A stretch of DNA of 64,000 bases, from assembly GCA_030704615.1 (NCBI GenBank), contig CM060731.1:1550001-1614000 (forward strand), written 5' to 3'. Each line of letters starts with the position of its first letter. Within the stretch, counting starts at the first letter, position 1. Positions 22,618 through 33,345 of the stretch are shown here, in pieces. The notes under the pieces were generated by a model that saw only the letters and a list, made by a program, of their open reading frames with translations, ran no database searches and was not told the origin of the DNA. A program made the translations under genes and the position numbers. Origin of the DNA: Takakia lepidozioides (lineage: Eukaryota > Streptophyta > Takakiopsida > Takakiales > Takakiaceae).

Positions 22618-24985
22618 CTAGTTTGAGCAGGAACAAAAGGAACAGAACCTACCTCCGTCAGGGGCTGACGTTGGTAGTAAGACTTACCATCATATAAGGA
22701 ATTAATCCGGGTTTTCCAGATATCCTCTGGAAATCCCTTCACACAAGCATCAATCTGCTGTGTGTGATTTGCCCAAAAACTAGGTCTCAGGAGGGCCTGG
22801 GCTTTTGGCTCAGCCTCGAGACTTTCAAAGTTGGTAAACAGGGGTACAGGCACAATTCCCTTGATAGAATTGAAGAGAGCGTCTCTTTGGTGAGAGAACC
22901 CCGGACAGTGTATCAGAAAATGAATACTGTCTTCAGATTGCCCACACAACGGACAATTGCACTCTCCCTTTCCTCTCTGCTTCTGTTTGCTGTTCAAAGG
23001 TAGGCTTCCTGCCCTGAGTTTAAATTTCAGTCTAGTGCCGAGAGTGGGTAGACCCTTGAGGTCATCCAAGATGTCCACCCCCATGTCACTGACTGGAATC
23101 AAGTTCAGGGAAGTTCTCTGCCTAACTTCATTTTCATCAGACAATCTCATGGCAACAGACATGGCTGAGGACACTACAGCCTCTAAGGCAGATTTATCCA
23201 GCAGGGTCAAGACTTGCGGATCCAGGTCCAGGTCCTTGAGAATCTTTTCTACTCTCTTCTGCCAGGACTTAGCCTGTTTGACAGGGCGGTCATGTTTCCA
23301 AGATATAGAGTCGATCAACTTAGGATATCTGGTGTTGGGCATATGTTGCAGCTGACCCCACCATCTGACCTTGAATTCATCTCGTCGGGAGCTTAAGGAT
23401 GGAATGCCAAACTCACCCCAAACAGCCACATTGGCTGTTTTGGAGCATGCTGACATGCACTCCTTAAGCACCCCCACTTGAATGGATTCTAGAGACTTAG
23501 CCTGGTTGGAGTTATCAACCCATATAGCAGATCCGTACTCCAAGGCAGGTCTAATAACGCGACAAAGCATGGTTTTCTTAACCTCAGAGATGACCCCTCT
23601 GCAGTGGAAAAATTTAGTGAGCCCCAGAGCTTTGCCCTTGCCAGTTTGAACAACTTTCCGTATATGTGCATCCCAATTACAATTGGAGGAAAACTCAACG
23701 CCTAGGTAAGTGTAGGAAGGGAGGACCGGGATCTCTTGGCTACCCCACTGCCACTCAAGATCACTTCCTCCCTCTCCTCTGTCGTTGAATGCTACCACTG
23801 CACATTTGCTGACATTAGCCTCTAGCCCCCAAAGATCAAAGTATCTCTTCGCGCAATCAATCAACTCCTGGAGATTGGTTGGAGTCTCCCCTATGCCTGC
23901 AAAGTCATCCGCAAACATAAGGGTTGGTATGGTGGTATCACCCACCCTTAACCCAAATCCTTCACTTTGCACATCCTCGAGGAGTTGATTGATGAAAACA
24001 TTGAAGAGCAGAGGGGAGAGAGTACATCCTCGAGCTACACCTTGGTCTATGTCAAAGAAGTTGGACTTCTGTCCGTTAACAGTGACACAGCTTTTGGTGT
24101 GAGCATTCAAGTTGTGGACAACTCTCCACATCTTTCCCTTGATCCCACAAGACCAGAGGCGGAACCATAGGCCATCTCTCCACACTATGTCATAAGCCTT
24201 TTTGACATCCAGGAAAAAAACATAAGTGGGTTTCCCTTCTTTTTTCCTTCCCTGAATAATCTGGCTTAGAGTGAAGATATGATCCACACAGCCCCTGTTT
24301 TGCCGAAAGCCAGCTTGGCCTTCGTGGAAACAACCTCTAGACTCCAGATCAACCTCGAGACGAGTACTTATAACTCTGCAGAATGTCTTGCCAACAGCAT
24401 TGAGGAGCGTGATGCCACGGTAGTTCCCCGGTTCTTCTCTGTCACCCTTCTTGTATAGACTGACAATGACCCCCTGTCGCCAGCAAAAGGGGATCATTTC
24501 AGTCTTCCAGATAAGGTTAAAGAGGAGAACTAGGGCCTCTATCATGGGATCGCCACCGTGCTTGATAAGCTCGTTGACAATACCATCAGGTCCACCAGCT
24601 TTATATCCATTTAAATGTTCAATTGCTTCCACAATCTCAGAAGAACTAATGGGAGCGTTATAAGCCATTGAAATATACTCGAGTTCATCAGGGCTGTTTT
24701 GAATCATAGGAATAGTTTTTCCAACTGTGTCCCTCCATTCAGCAGAAGACCCCTCACTGTTAGACCTAGAGAAAAAGAAAGAAAGCAAATGAAACTCTAA
24801 CATGTCTGTAGGAGAACCAAAGCTGATAAGGAGATCTGTCAACCATTCCTGCCTGGCACCAAAGACTGTTTTAGAAACACCTTGATAAAGCATTTTGAGT
24901 ATCTTTGCGATGAGGAGACCCAAGACACCAAGTTTGTTGCTTTTTGGACAGTACAACCAGCATAAACATCTCCTTCACATAGCAC
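22617..24985 (-). pseudogene. LINE (non-LTR retrotransposon) reverse transcriptase, 5'-truncated insertion in gene B
   Basis: A 792-residue frame carries the LINE RT signature in order: LNGYKAGGPDGI, EEPGNYRGITLLN, HEGQAGFRQNRGCVDH, FLDVKKAYD, GVARGCTLSPLLFN, and TLMFADDF with the FADD catalytic box. The C-terminal zinc-binding motif (CNCPLCGQSEDSIHFLIHCP) is of the type found after plant LINE RTs. Only about 140 residues precede the RT core and no endonuclease is present, so the 5' end is truncated, as is common. The 3' junction cuts gene B after GDV. I see no clear poly(A) or target duplication. The RT frame itself is open. Confidence 0.9.
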
Positions 24986-26900
24986 TATGATCAGACTGAA
25001 CAGCAAAAGAATGAATACATACCTTCTTCATCCACAGCCATCATCTCAATATCTTGAATGGTCAGCAATCCACTTTGCAAAGCCTCCTTCTGCGTCTGCA
25101 AACAGCCAGTAACAACTTGGCTTGCTTCATGACTCTCTTGCAGGGGGGGGGTTTGAAACAAACTACTTAGGGCGACCATAATTTCATATTCTCAACTTAC
25201 AATGAGTCCAAGAGCTGCTTGTGAATCCTTTGTTTTCGGACACTGAAGTAATTTATATAATGTACAGAGAATTGGCTTTCACAGCTATCGAATGTCACTG
25301 TTGCAAATCCCAAACTACGTTCGTTTCCATGTTCTTCACTCCTAACGCTGGAAGCAGTGTAAAGTCACCATACCCATGGTGGGCACATGTGTTCTGCACA
25401 CAATGGGTTCTTGCCCATCCACACGTCAGGGAAATTCTTCAGCTGAATGCTCAAATAAGCTCTGGACTACTGAAACCTAGTTCTGTAATCTGCCCTGGAA
25501 ATTTTGTTTTCTCCTAGACGAGCCTCTGTTAACTGCAGAGTCACTGGAATGAAATCACACCCGTATGTGTCACATCTGCGTTCAAGAGGAGGGTTACTGC
25601 GGCAGGGCTGATAACTCCGTGGTTTCATTTGATACTTTACATCATCCGCAGCCAGCTTGTTGTTTGGTTGTGCACGGGTGCTCATGATTGAGAGCCGACT
25701 CGGACCCTGGTAGCTACAAAACCGACTACGCCTCTATGAGGATTAGCGGCCAAGGCAGGTACACCCCAAGGTTGCTAAGGCCCACACGAGAAAGAGAATG
25801 AGCACTCTCCCAAAAAACGGCGAGCTCCCAGCCGAAACCTCCTCACACACATACCCTAGCGTTTCTAGGGTTGTTTGCTTCAGATGCGAAGGTTGCTCCA
25901 ACTGCGGGCCTCCCATGCATGTTTGCCCTCACTCTCGCTAGCTCACTCTAAGTCCCGGCCCTCTCTCTCTCTCTCCCTCCCACTTGCTCTAAGTCTGTTC
26001 ACGCTACCGTGATGGGCAACTTTTTAAGTTTTTTAACCTTTTTGTAAACCCTAAAAGCCCATTTTTGATTTTTTTTTTCTTTTCTTAAAGGAAACCACAG
26101 GCCCTTGAGGAGGGGGAAAATTTCACCCGCCTTCATTTATGAGCCATAAGACCTACAGGAGGATCAACGCCCAGACATACCGTCATGAACAATCCCACAT
26201 ACAGGATAAGGGCAGCGGGTTTGAATCCCAAACCACCAGGGCGACACACTGTGCCACTTACTCTATCATGTGTTTTTCTTTAAATCTTTTTGCACTTTGT
26301 TTTTTTTAATTCATTCTAGTGGTCAGAGTCTCTGTTTTTTCAAAATATAAATACTCATATATTTTATATATAACTAGAAAAGCATGTGTTGACACGTGCA
26401 GTGATGTAGTGATTCATCTATGTGATGATCTGGCAGAATGCATTAGAGTGAGAGTCATGAAGTCATATGTCTGTCTAACAATATGTACACGTCATTCCAG
26501 TGTAGCCATGACCGTGACTAGTAGTCTTATCTGCCATGCCAATATTCGTGGTCAAACATGTTTGACCTGTGTTGCGCAGAGTCCAGAGCCATGCAGTCGC
26601 ATATACACCTTCCCCAGACTTGCATTATACTTCAAAAGCATTTTACGACTGCAAATGGCATTTCTGCCACAAATCTGTCATGACTACGCACCCACGGGAG
26701 TCATAAAAACCGCAATCTATTGTAGTGGGATCCAGCAGTATTCTCGGTACGGACAGGAGCATTCGCACTGACAAGTGCCAGGACTGTTTGTTAAAACGGT
26801 CAGACAACCTAGTTGTGCTCATCAAGACTGGCCGCAATTCTGTCGTTTCGGAACAATGCAACCCATTCAGCTTCAGCATGCAGAAATGAGGTTTCAGATT
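24986..26900. other. Unassigned segment with exon-like pieces, between LINE and palindrome array
   Basis: Three pieces look exon-like. On the minus strand at 25028-25145, SHEASQVVTGCLQTQKEALQ and about 20 more residues end in a GTATGT donor and follow a CAAG acceptor-like site. On the plus strand at about 25290-25450, ECHCC, PWWAHVFCTQWV and a following HPH resemble part of an extended PHD (zinc-knuckle) fold. On the minus strand at 25510-25685, RRCDTYGCDFIPVTLQ is open. None joins into a recognisable gene. The ranges 25700-26320 and 26330-26900 show A/T runs and a B-box-like word (gggtttgaatccc, about 26218) but no gene. Confidence 0.35.
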
Positions 26901-26934
26901 TCCGTCCGGAGTGATTCTTTCGATTGCTGCTGGA

Positions 26935-28440
26935 TGGAAATACGGAGCCGCATTTCCGTATTGCGTCTTGGTCATGCACCAGAGCGACGGAAATGCGGCA
27001 CCGAGTTTCCGTCCGGGGGAAACCTTTACACTCTCCAGAACGGAAATGCGGTAACGCATTTCCATCCAGCAAGCACGGTATGTGAAGGTGGAACGGAAAT
27101 GCGGTACCGCATTTCCATTCTGATTGAGAATCATGAACAAAGGGAACAGAAATGCGGCACCGCAGTTCCGTCCGAGTCGCACTTTCCGACATTCCAGAAC
27201 GGAAATGCGGCACCGCATTTCCGCCCGGGTGAGACCTTCATACTCTCCAGAACGGAAATGCGGTAACGCATTTCCATCCAGCAAGCACGGTATGTGAAGG
27301 TGGAACGGAAATGCGGTACCGCATTTCCGTTCTGATTGAGAATTATGAACAAGGGGAACAGAAATGCGGCACCGCATTTCCGTCCGAGTGGCACTTTCCG
27401 ACATTCCAGAACGGAAATGCGGCGCCGCATTTCCGTTTTGTATCTGATGCATGGAGCCGAGTGCAATTCCGATCGCTTGAGACAGCGCAATTCCGACCGC
27501 TTCAGACATTCAAACTATCCAGAATGTTCTGACTGTAAATCGTGAACCATCGGAACTGAAATGCGGCAGCGCATTTCCATCCGAGTCGCACCTCCCTCAC
27601 AAGCTAGAACGGAAATGCGGCACCGCATTTCCGCCCGGGTGAGACCTTCATACTCTCCAGAACGGAAATGCGGCACCGCATTTCCGTTCTTATGAAAAAT
27701 CGTGAAACATCGGAACTAAAATGCGGTACAACATTTCCATCGGAGTCGCACCTTCCGACATTCCAAAACGGAAATACGGCGCCGCATTTCCGTTTTGTAT
27801 GTGAGGCATAGAGCTTTGGAACGAAAATGCGGCACCGCATTTCCGCCAGGGTCAGACCTTAATACTCTACAGAACGGTAATGCGGTACCGCATTTCCGTT
27901 TTGACTGAAAATCGTCAACAGCAGGAACAGAAATGCGTCGCAACTTCCGACATTCTAGAACGGAAATGCGGCGCCGCATTTCCGTTTTGTATATGAGGCC
28001 TTGAGCTGTGGGACGGAAATGCAGTGCCGCATTTCCATCCATGTGAGACCTTCAAACTTTCCAGACCGGAATTGCGGCACCGCATTTCCGTTCAGCTGAG
28101 ACCTCTATACTTTCCCGAACGGAAATGTGGCACGGCATTTCCGTTCATCAACTAAGGTATGTGAAGGGGGAACGGAAATGCGGTACCGCATTTCCGTTCA
28201 GATTGAAAATCATGAACCACGGGAACTGAAATGTTGTGCTGCATTTCCGTCCAGATCGCATGTTTCGACATTCCAGAACGGAAATGCGGCGCCGCATTTC
28301 CCTTTTGTATCTCATACATGGAGCTGTGGGACGGAAATGCGGCACCGTATTTTCGTTTAACAACTAAGGTATGTGAAGGTGGAACGGAAATGCGGTGCCG
28401 CATTTTCTTCCAACAAGCACGGATGTGTAGCTTCGTGATG
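26935..28440. repeat. Outer-element palindrome array (about 26 sites, about 53-bp spacing)
   Basis: The recurring site is GGAAATGCGG, two variable bases, then CCGCATTTCC. The central pair is CA, TA, CG, TG or AC in different copies. Sites recur about every 50-57 bp with imperfect spacer repeats (e.g. gtgagaccttcatactctcc; cattccagaac). The array fills the region between divergent genes B and A. Long open frames on both strands are by-products of the repeat. The layout resembles clustered operator or parS-type sites more than a coding minisatellite. Confidence 0.9.
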
Positions 28441-28788
28441 GTACTTCGTGATGGCGCCGTATTCGCATTTTCACTCCAACTCCAAATTTGAACACGTGGA
28501 GCAACAGAATTGCGGCACATGTCTGCACATATCTGACTGAAGTGGCATGAGGCGGCGCGGCCTGACCGTTGGATAATGATGTTTGTTTTTCGGACGGCAG
28601 GCGTATCCTGAACGATTCAAATTTTGTAATGACGCAAAATCCCCGAGGAGACACTTTCCTCCAACCCTTTCGAACCCAAGTGCTGCATCACCGCCGTTTC
28701 ATCTGCTTTTGTCGTGTCTCCTCAGTCACCCCTCTCGCGCCCTTTCCATCTGCACTCTTCGCCCCTTTTCCCTGTCTCTTTTCTTCTT

Positions 28789-31700
28789 ATGCTCGAACCT
28801 GAGAGGGAGGGAGTGCGTGCACCAGAGAAGAGACATCGTCGCAAGCTCCGAAAATTGTACTTCGGATGTAGGCCAATGCCGAAGGGGAGGAAGCAGATGC
28901 GTCTACAGGAGGAGATTGCCATCTCGCAGCATCAGGCCACCCAGGCAACCCAGCCACCGGTGAGAGCTCCGTGCTATCGGGATTCGCCAGCTGATCAAGC
29001 ACCGAAACCCGCCTCATTTTTCTTCTGCAATTCTTAGACTGTATGCTAGGAGACTTGACTGTAGAAGATGTTTGCATGCCTAACCGGAAAGGTGGACGTG
29101 CTGGAGGAATCGCAGGAATCCGAAGAGCCGCAGGCAGAGTCCGTGGAGCTAGCTGCAGCACGCACACCCAGCCGATCCACGAGCACGGGTCTTCCTGCCG
29201 GTCCTAGCCCTGTGCATTTCAAGGACGCGGCTTCCAAGGCCAAGTCTTTGCAGTTCAAAGCCCCAGAGAGTGACTCGCCTTCAAAGGTCATGGAGAATCA
29301 CCAGCAGGGGTCTAGCCCTTCTCCAGCAAAGATGAAGAAGAAGTAGCCCGTCCTTCAACTTGTTCTTGAACCGGACCAGGCCGTTTCCCCCCCACCCAGG
29401 CGAATGAAGCAGATTCAATTGCAGCAGACACCTTCACTTGCAAGAATGAGGAAGCACAAGGCAATCAGGGGGAGGGTGGAGCAGTCTCCCGCAAAACCGA
29501 TTCCACGAGCTGAAGCCCAGTTCCTGCTTGATTTCCAACTTGCTGCAGCGAAGCCAATGGGATCGACCGTCGATCTGGTACCGGAGGAGGGTGCTGCCTC
29601 TCAACGTTCTCAGCAAGACCTGACCACAGTTGAGGAAGACCTGACCACTGAAGGCCCGGAGGAGGCCTCTGCAATTGCACAATTGTCCGCAAAGATTCCC
29701 CATAGTGCAGCTCCAGTTGGGGATGCTCCAGCTGCTCAGCCCCTGCCGCCACCAGCAGAAATGTCTCCGGAGGAATTCCAAAGTGCAGCGGATACAATGT
29801 TGGAGGAGACACATAGTAGCATTGGTAGAGTTCTGGGCAGCAGGGTATTCCAGCGGACTCTTCGAATCCCACTCTGTCGCATGGTCTCCCTTCCCATCGT
29901 CAGGCAGGCACTTCCCGGAGATGTGGATAAGCTCAAGTTCGCATTTCGAGAAGGGTACCGTCTAGGTTCGCCAGCCTTCTACGTTTCCCTTGAGAATGAG
30001 GACGGCGAATCTCGTGGACCCACTGCGGAGGAATTGTCAACATGGGATACCCACTGGCACACTCGCAACGACGAATTCGAGGCAACCCTGAAGGGTGATC
30101 CCGACTTCGGCCATATGTCGGGTAAAATGTTCTTTGTGTGGGACGGGAATCACCGACTTCTCGCCTGGTGGGAGTACATCAAGCAGAACCATGCCAAGCA
30201 CATTGGTTGGCATTACATGGTGGAGTGTGTCATCCTCAAGGTGAAGGCGGCAGATTCCTCCCTGCTCAAGAATGCCATGGCGGACCTCAACTCGTAAGAT
30301 ACTCATACCCTCCCAACCACGTTCGAAATGCGGTGCCGCATTTCGGTTTCCAATCTGTTTTGTTTCCATGCTTCTGTGGTCTGAACTGGAGAGTGTGCCT
30401 TGCAGGGTCACTGAAAATGCATACGTGCATACCCACATGGCACATATGCTGTACAGGGTGAGGAAAACTGGTCTCACTGATCCGCACATGTTCGCGGAAA
30501 TGCTGGAGCCCGAGCTCATTCAGAAAGCCGTGGCAAAAACTGACCGGACATGGTATCGTCTCACTATGGATGGAATGGTGGAGGTGATATACGAAGTAAG
30601 TCGTCCTCCCATTCCCCTCTGCTCATCCTTCCCCAATTTCCGGTAATCTTTCCACATGAATCGAATGTAACGCTTCTGCATGTTTTTGTTGGCAGTCAAA
30701 CATCAAGCTGGATTTGGCCCATGCCAAACGCTTCTTCATGGAAAGTGAGGGGCAGGTCAAAACGTTGCAGTCATTGACTGAGCACTTGAAGGAAGTCGGG
30801 GTCAAGTCCAGAACGAAATACAAGTCAAAGCTTATGAAGCTGGTGGCCATTGCAGATCCGGCACTTGGAAAGGACTTCATCCCCGAGATTGCAAAACACT
30901 ATTCTCGGGCCATGCAGCCGACCATGCAGTTGGAGAAACTGCATCACCTCTCAACGGCATGTGTTGAAGCGAAAGAGAAGGTGATGTTTCAATTCACTGA
31001 AGTTCCTTCCTAGCAATAGCCACTCTTCTTCCTGCTCCTGACATTGGATCGGAAATGGCAGACACGGTGGTTGTCGATCTGGAATGCATCGGAGAGTATA
31101 AGGACAATGTGGTCTTTTCCACTCGAAGTTTCCAACCCTGCAGTGGATGTGTGGCTCAACCGCATGACTTGGTGGTTCCAGGTAATTCAAGGTACTTCCC
31201 CAGAGTTGCTTTTCTGAAATGAATTCCCTGAACTGCTACGTGACAATGCATGTGGGAATCGCAGGTAATGACGAATGCGAAGGAGCAAGTCGTAATGCAT
31301 ACAAATTCGTTCAGCTTGTACGTCAAATGGGATGGAACACAGACATTGGAAGACTACGTGAAACGTTTCAGATGTGCTTACAAGGACAACCTCTTCGCCA
31401 GGGAGCTACAGACAGCAAGAAGGAGCGTGGAGTTTACACATCAGGATGGAGCGGGAAAAGCTGCAATGCGAATTGTTTACAGGTGAAGCCCAGCTGTCCT
31501 TGTACGCAAAGCCTGGTAATGAGGTTTGTCTGGGAAATGCGGCACCGCATTCGCATTTTATGTTTTCGGTTGCACTCTGCGAGTACGTTGGTCTCAACTT
31601 TTGTTCACGCATGCTGACTGCCCTGCAGGTATATGAAATACGTGCTTCTTCAGACAGGGGCCCTGGCTCAAGAGCCCCCGTTCTACATGGCTTGGACCAT

Positions 31701-33030
31701 GGCGGGCCCAAGCTGTGTCTACACACCCGAGCTGCAGAAACAATGGCATGCCGCGCATCTGGTTGGATGCCTGTGGTACCTGGACATGTCTGGCGGAATT
31801 GTTGACGACTCTGAGAAAGATCTGCACGCGAAAGCAGAAGAGAAGAGAAAGGAAAGACGTGTCCCTGCTCGGCCAAAGTCGGCAAAGGAAGCTGCTGCTC
31901 TGGAACAATCCAGAAAGGCAGCTGAGATGGCACAGAAAACGGTGGATGCAGCTGTGCAGGCTCAACAGAAGGGGTCGAAGAAGCGGACTCGCCAACAAGG
32001 AGCAACAGTTGTGACACCCAAGAAAACGAAGAAGCAGAAACAGATAGTGCAGGTAGAGGGTGAGGAAGAGGACTCCGATGGAGACTTTGCAACCAGCCCA
32101 CCCCCCGAGACGCAGCCGAAATCCCCTGTGCCCACCATTGTCACGAGAGGGACGAGAGCTGGCTCGGCAAAGAAGGCACTCTTCAACCCCCCGGGGGGGC
32201 ACCCTTTCGAGCCGGTGGAAATGAAGAGGCCGAAAGTGGATCCCGATACAATAGTCCAGTGTGTGAATGAGAGTTTCTTGGCGGCTTTGGATGGACGGGC
32301 AGCCAAGTTGGCATACATGAAGACCATGGAGGGTCTGAAGGGCAGAGCACTGAAGAAGGCGGCTGCCGAAGAGCCTTCCGACACCCCCGGGATTCTGAAG
32401 ATGGTCTCGTTCTTTAAGAGGGTGTGTGCAGACAAGGATTGCAAGAGGGGCGGAAATTCCACCGATTGGTCTTGCGATATGATCATCTTGGATATTCCAG
32501 ACGGAGAGCCTGTGGAAGGACTGCAAGCTTTGCCATCTTGGAACAGGTACTCCGAGGACTTTTGGAAGAAAGGATTCGGGCTCGCCCGCATGGTGTTGGA
32601 CGACAGAGGCTGTGTGGTTGTCCTGGCGAGCAGAGGTAAAAACACGCAAACAGGAATTGCGAAGTGGACCCGCAAGAGCGCCGTCCCAATTCTGAAGAAG
32701 AAGTGGACGTGCATCAACACATTGGGCCTTCGGTCGGAAGGGAAGAAGGTAATTACGACCTTGGCACTCGTCCTTTCATTTTCTTAGGAGTCTTGAAATG
32801 CGGTGCCGCATTCGATTTCTAATCGTTCCCCACTGTGTATGCAGACGAAGCAGTTCGATGCATATTGCTTTGTGAAGGAGAACTCCACCTTTGCTTTCCG
32901 GAAGGAGGGATTGTTGGTTGACCCGAACTGCGACCCCATCGATTACGACGTCCTGTTCAACAACGTTCCCATGGAACTTCTCCCTCATAGCCTCACTTCA
33001 ACTGAACCCTTGCGGTATTCACGCACTCGG
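28789..33030 (+). pseudogene. Gene A, outer copy, exons 1-8 (5' part): ParB-like domain plus DNA methyltransferase
   Basis: Exons inferred from GT-AG sites and the inner copy: 1 (28789-~28960), 2 (~29065-30294), 3 (30406-30595), 4 (30696-30980), 5 (31062-31181), 6 (31265-31482), 7 (31629-32748), 8 (32845-33030, then insertion). Exon 1 is basic (RRKLRKLYFG). Exon 2 ends in a ParB/sulfiredoxin-like domain: RIPLCRMVSLPIV, then FFVWDGNHRLLAWW, where DGNHR matches the ParB DGxHR box. Exons 3-6 are helical, perhaps the DNA-binding part. Exon 7 has CDMIILDIPDGEP in the place of methyltransferase motif IV, then GCVVVLASRG. One in-frame TAG (29344-29346) breaks exon 2. Introns 2, 6 and 7 each hold one palindrome. 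Exon 8 is cut by the solo LTR and resumes at 55531. ParB assignment is by motif; function is inferred. Confidence 0.75.
30321..32818. promoter_or_regulatory. Single palindromes in introns 2, 6 and 7 of outer gene A
   Basis: One site of the outer family sits in each of three introns: gaaatgcggtgccgcatttc at about 30324, ggaaatgcggcaccgcattc at about 31539, and gaaatgcggtgccgcattcg at about 32797. None occurs in the exons. They could be binding sites for the element's own protein; this is inference. Confidence 0.6.
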
Positions 33031-33110
33031 TGTCGCGCACCTCACTTCGGTAAGCTCCCCTTCAAGTCATAGTTACTTGCTTTGATGCGCGCGCCTGACT
33101 CCCAACCTGG
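33031..33110 (-). repeat. Solo LTR, left fragment (3' end of the LTR, reversed)
   Basis: The sequence from tgtcgcgcacc to cccaacctgg is the inverted terminal part of the LTR found at 36240-36307 and 42480-42556. It is flanked by the 5-bp target duplication ctcgg (33026-33030), whose partner is at 55531-55535. The LTR is split by the inner giant element and continues at 54869. Confidence 0.9.
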
Positions 33111-33190
33111 GGGGCTGCTATTTCATGAGCGGCATGAGCATGAGCGGCATGAGCATGAGCGGAAAAAAAAAAAGCATGAGCAGACCATTG
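33111..33190 (+). repeat. Inner element TIR, GGGGCT-type end (gene A side)
   Basis: After ggggctgctatttcatgagc come repeated ggcatgagcatgagc words, then an A-rich run and gcatgagcag. Immediately inside, cacggaaatagggttaggag recurs in related form near the GGGG-type end of the outer element (ccctaaaccctattcccgtg, about 59970), confirming that these are equivalent ends. Confidence 0.85.
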
Positions 33191-33345
33191 TGAGTCCACG
33201 GAAATAGGGTTAGGAGGCACGGAAATAGGGTCATGTGAAGTTGGAATGTGGCACCAGTGGACTTAAAATGCAACATTTTATTGCAAATTTTGTGGCAAGC
33301 CACGTCTATACAAGTGTGTTCTAACTGTCATAGCCGGAATGGGCA

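Noticed and set aside
26208-26235. tRNA/SINE B-box-like word (gggtttgaatccc), also ggtttgaaccc at about 19448
   Set aside because: No A box at the right distance and no tRNA fold found by eye; insufficient for a SINE call.
26319-26771. 150-codon plus-strand frame
   Set aside because: Cys/Ser-rich random-looking sequence without homologue in the sister element or motif; probably chance.
26935-28440. CRISPR-like appearance (regular short palindromic repeats)
   Set aside because: Spacers are themselves repeats, there are no cas genes, and the host is a plant nuclear genome.
26643-28520. Several 70-290 codon frames in the outer array
   Set aside because: They are translations of the roughly 53-bp palindrome repeat (CRISVLE, RKCGAAFPF words) and exist on both strands.
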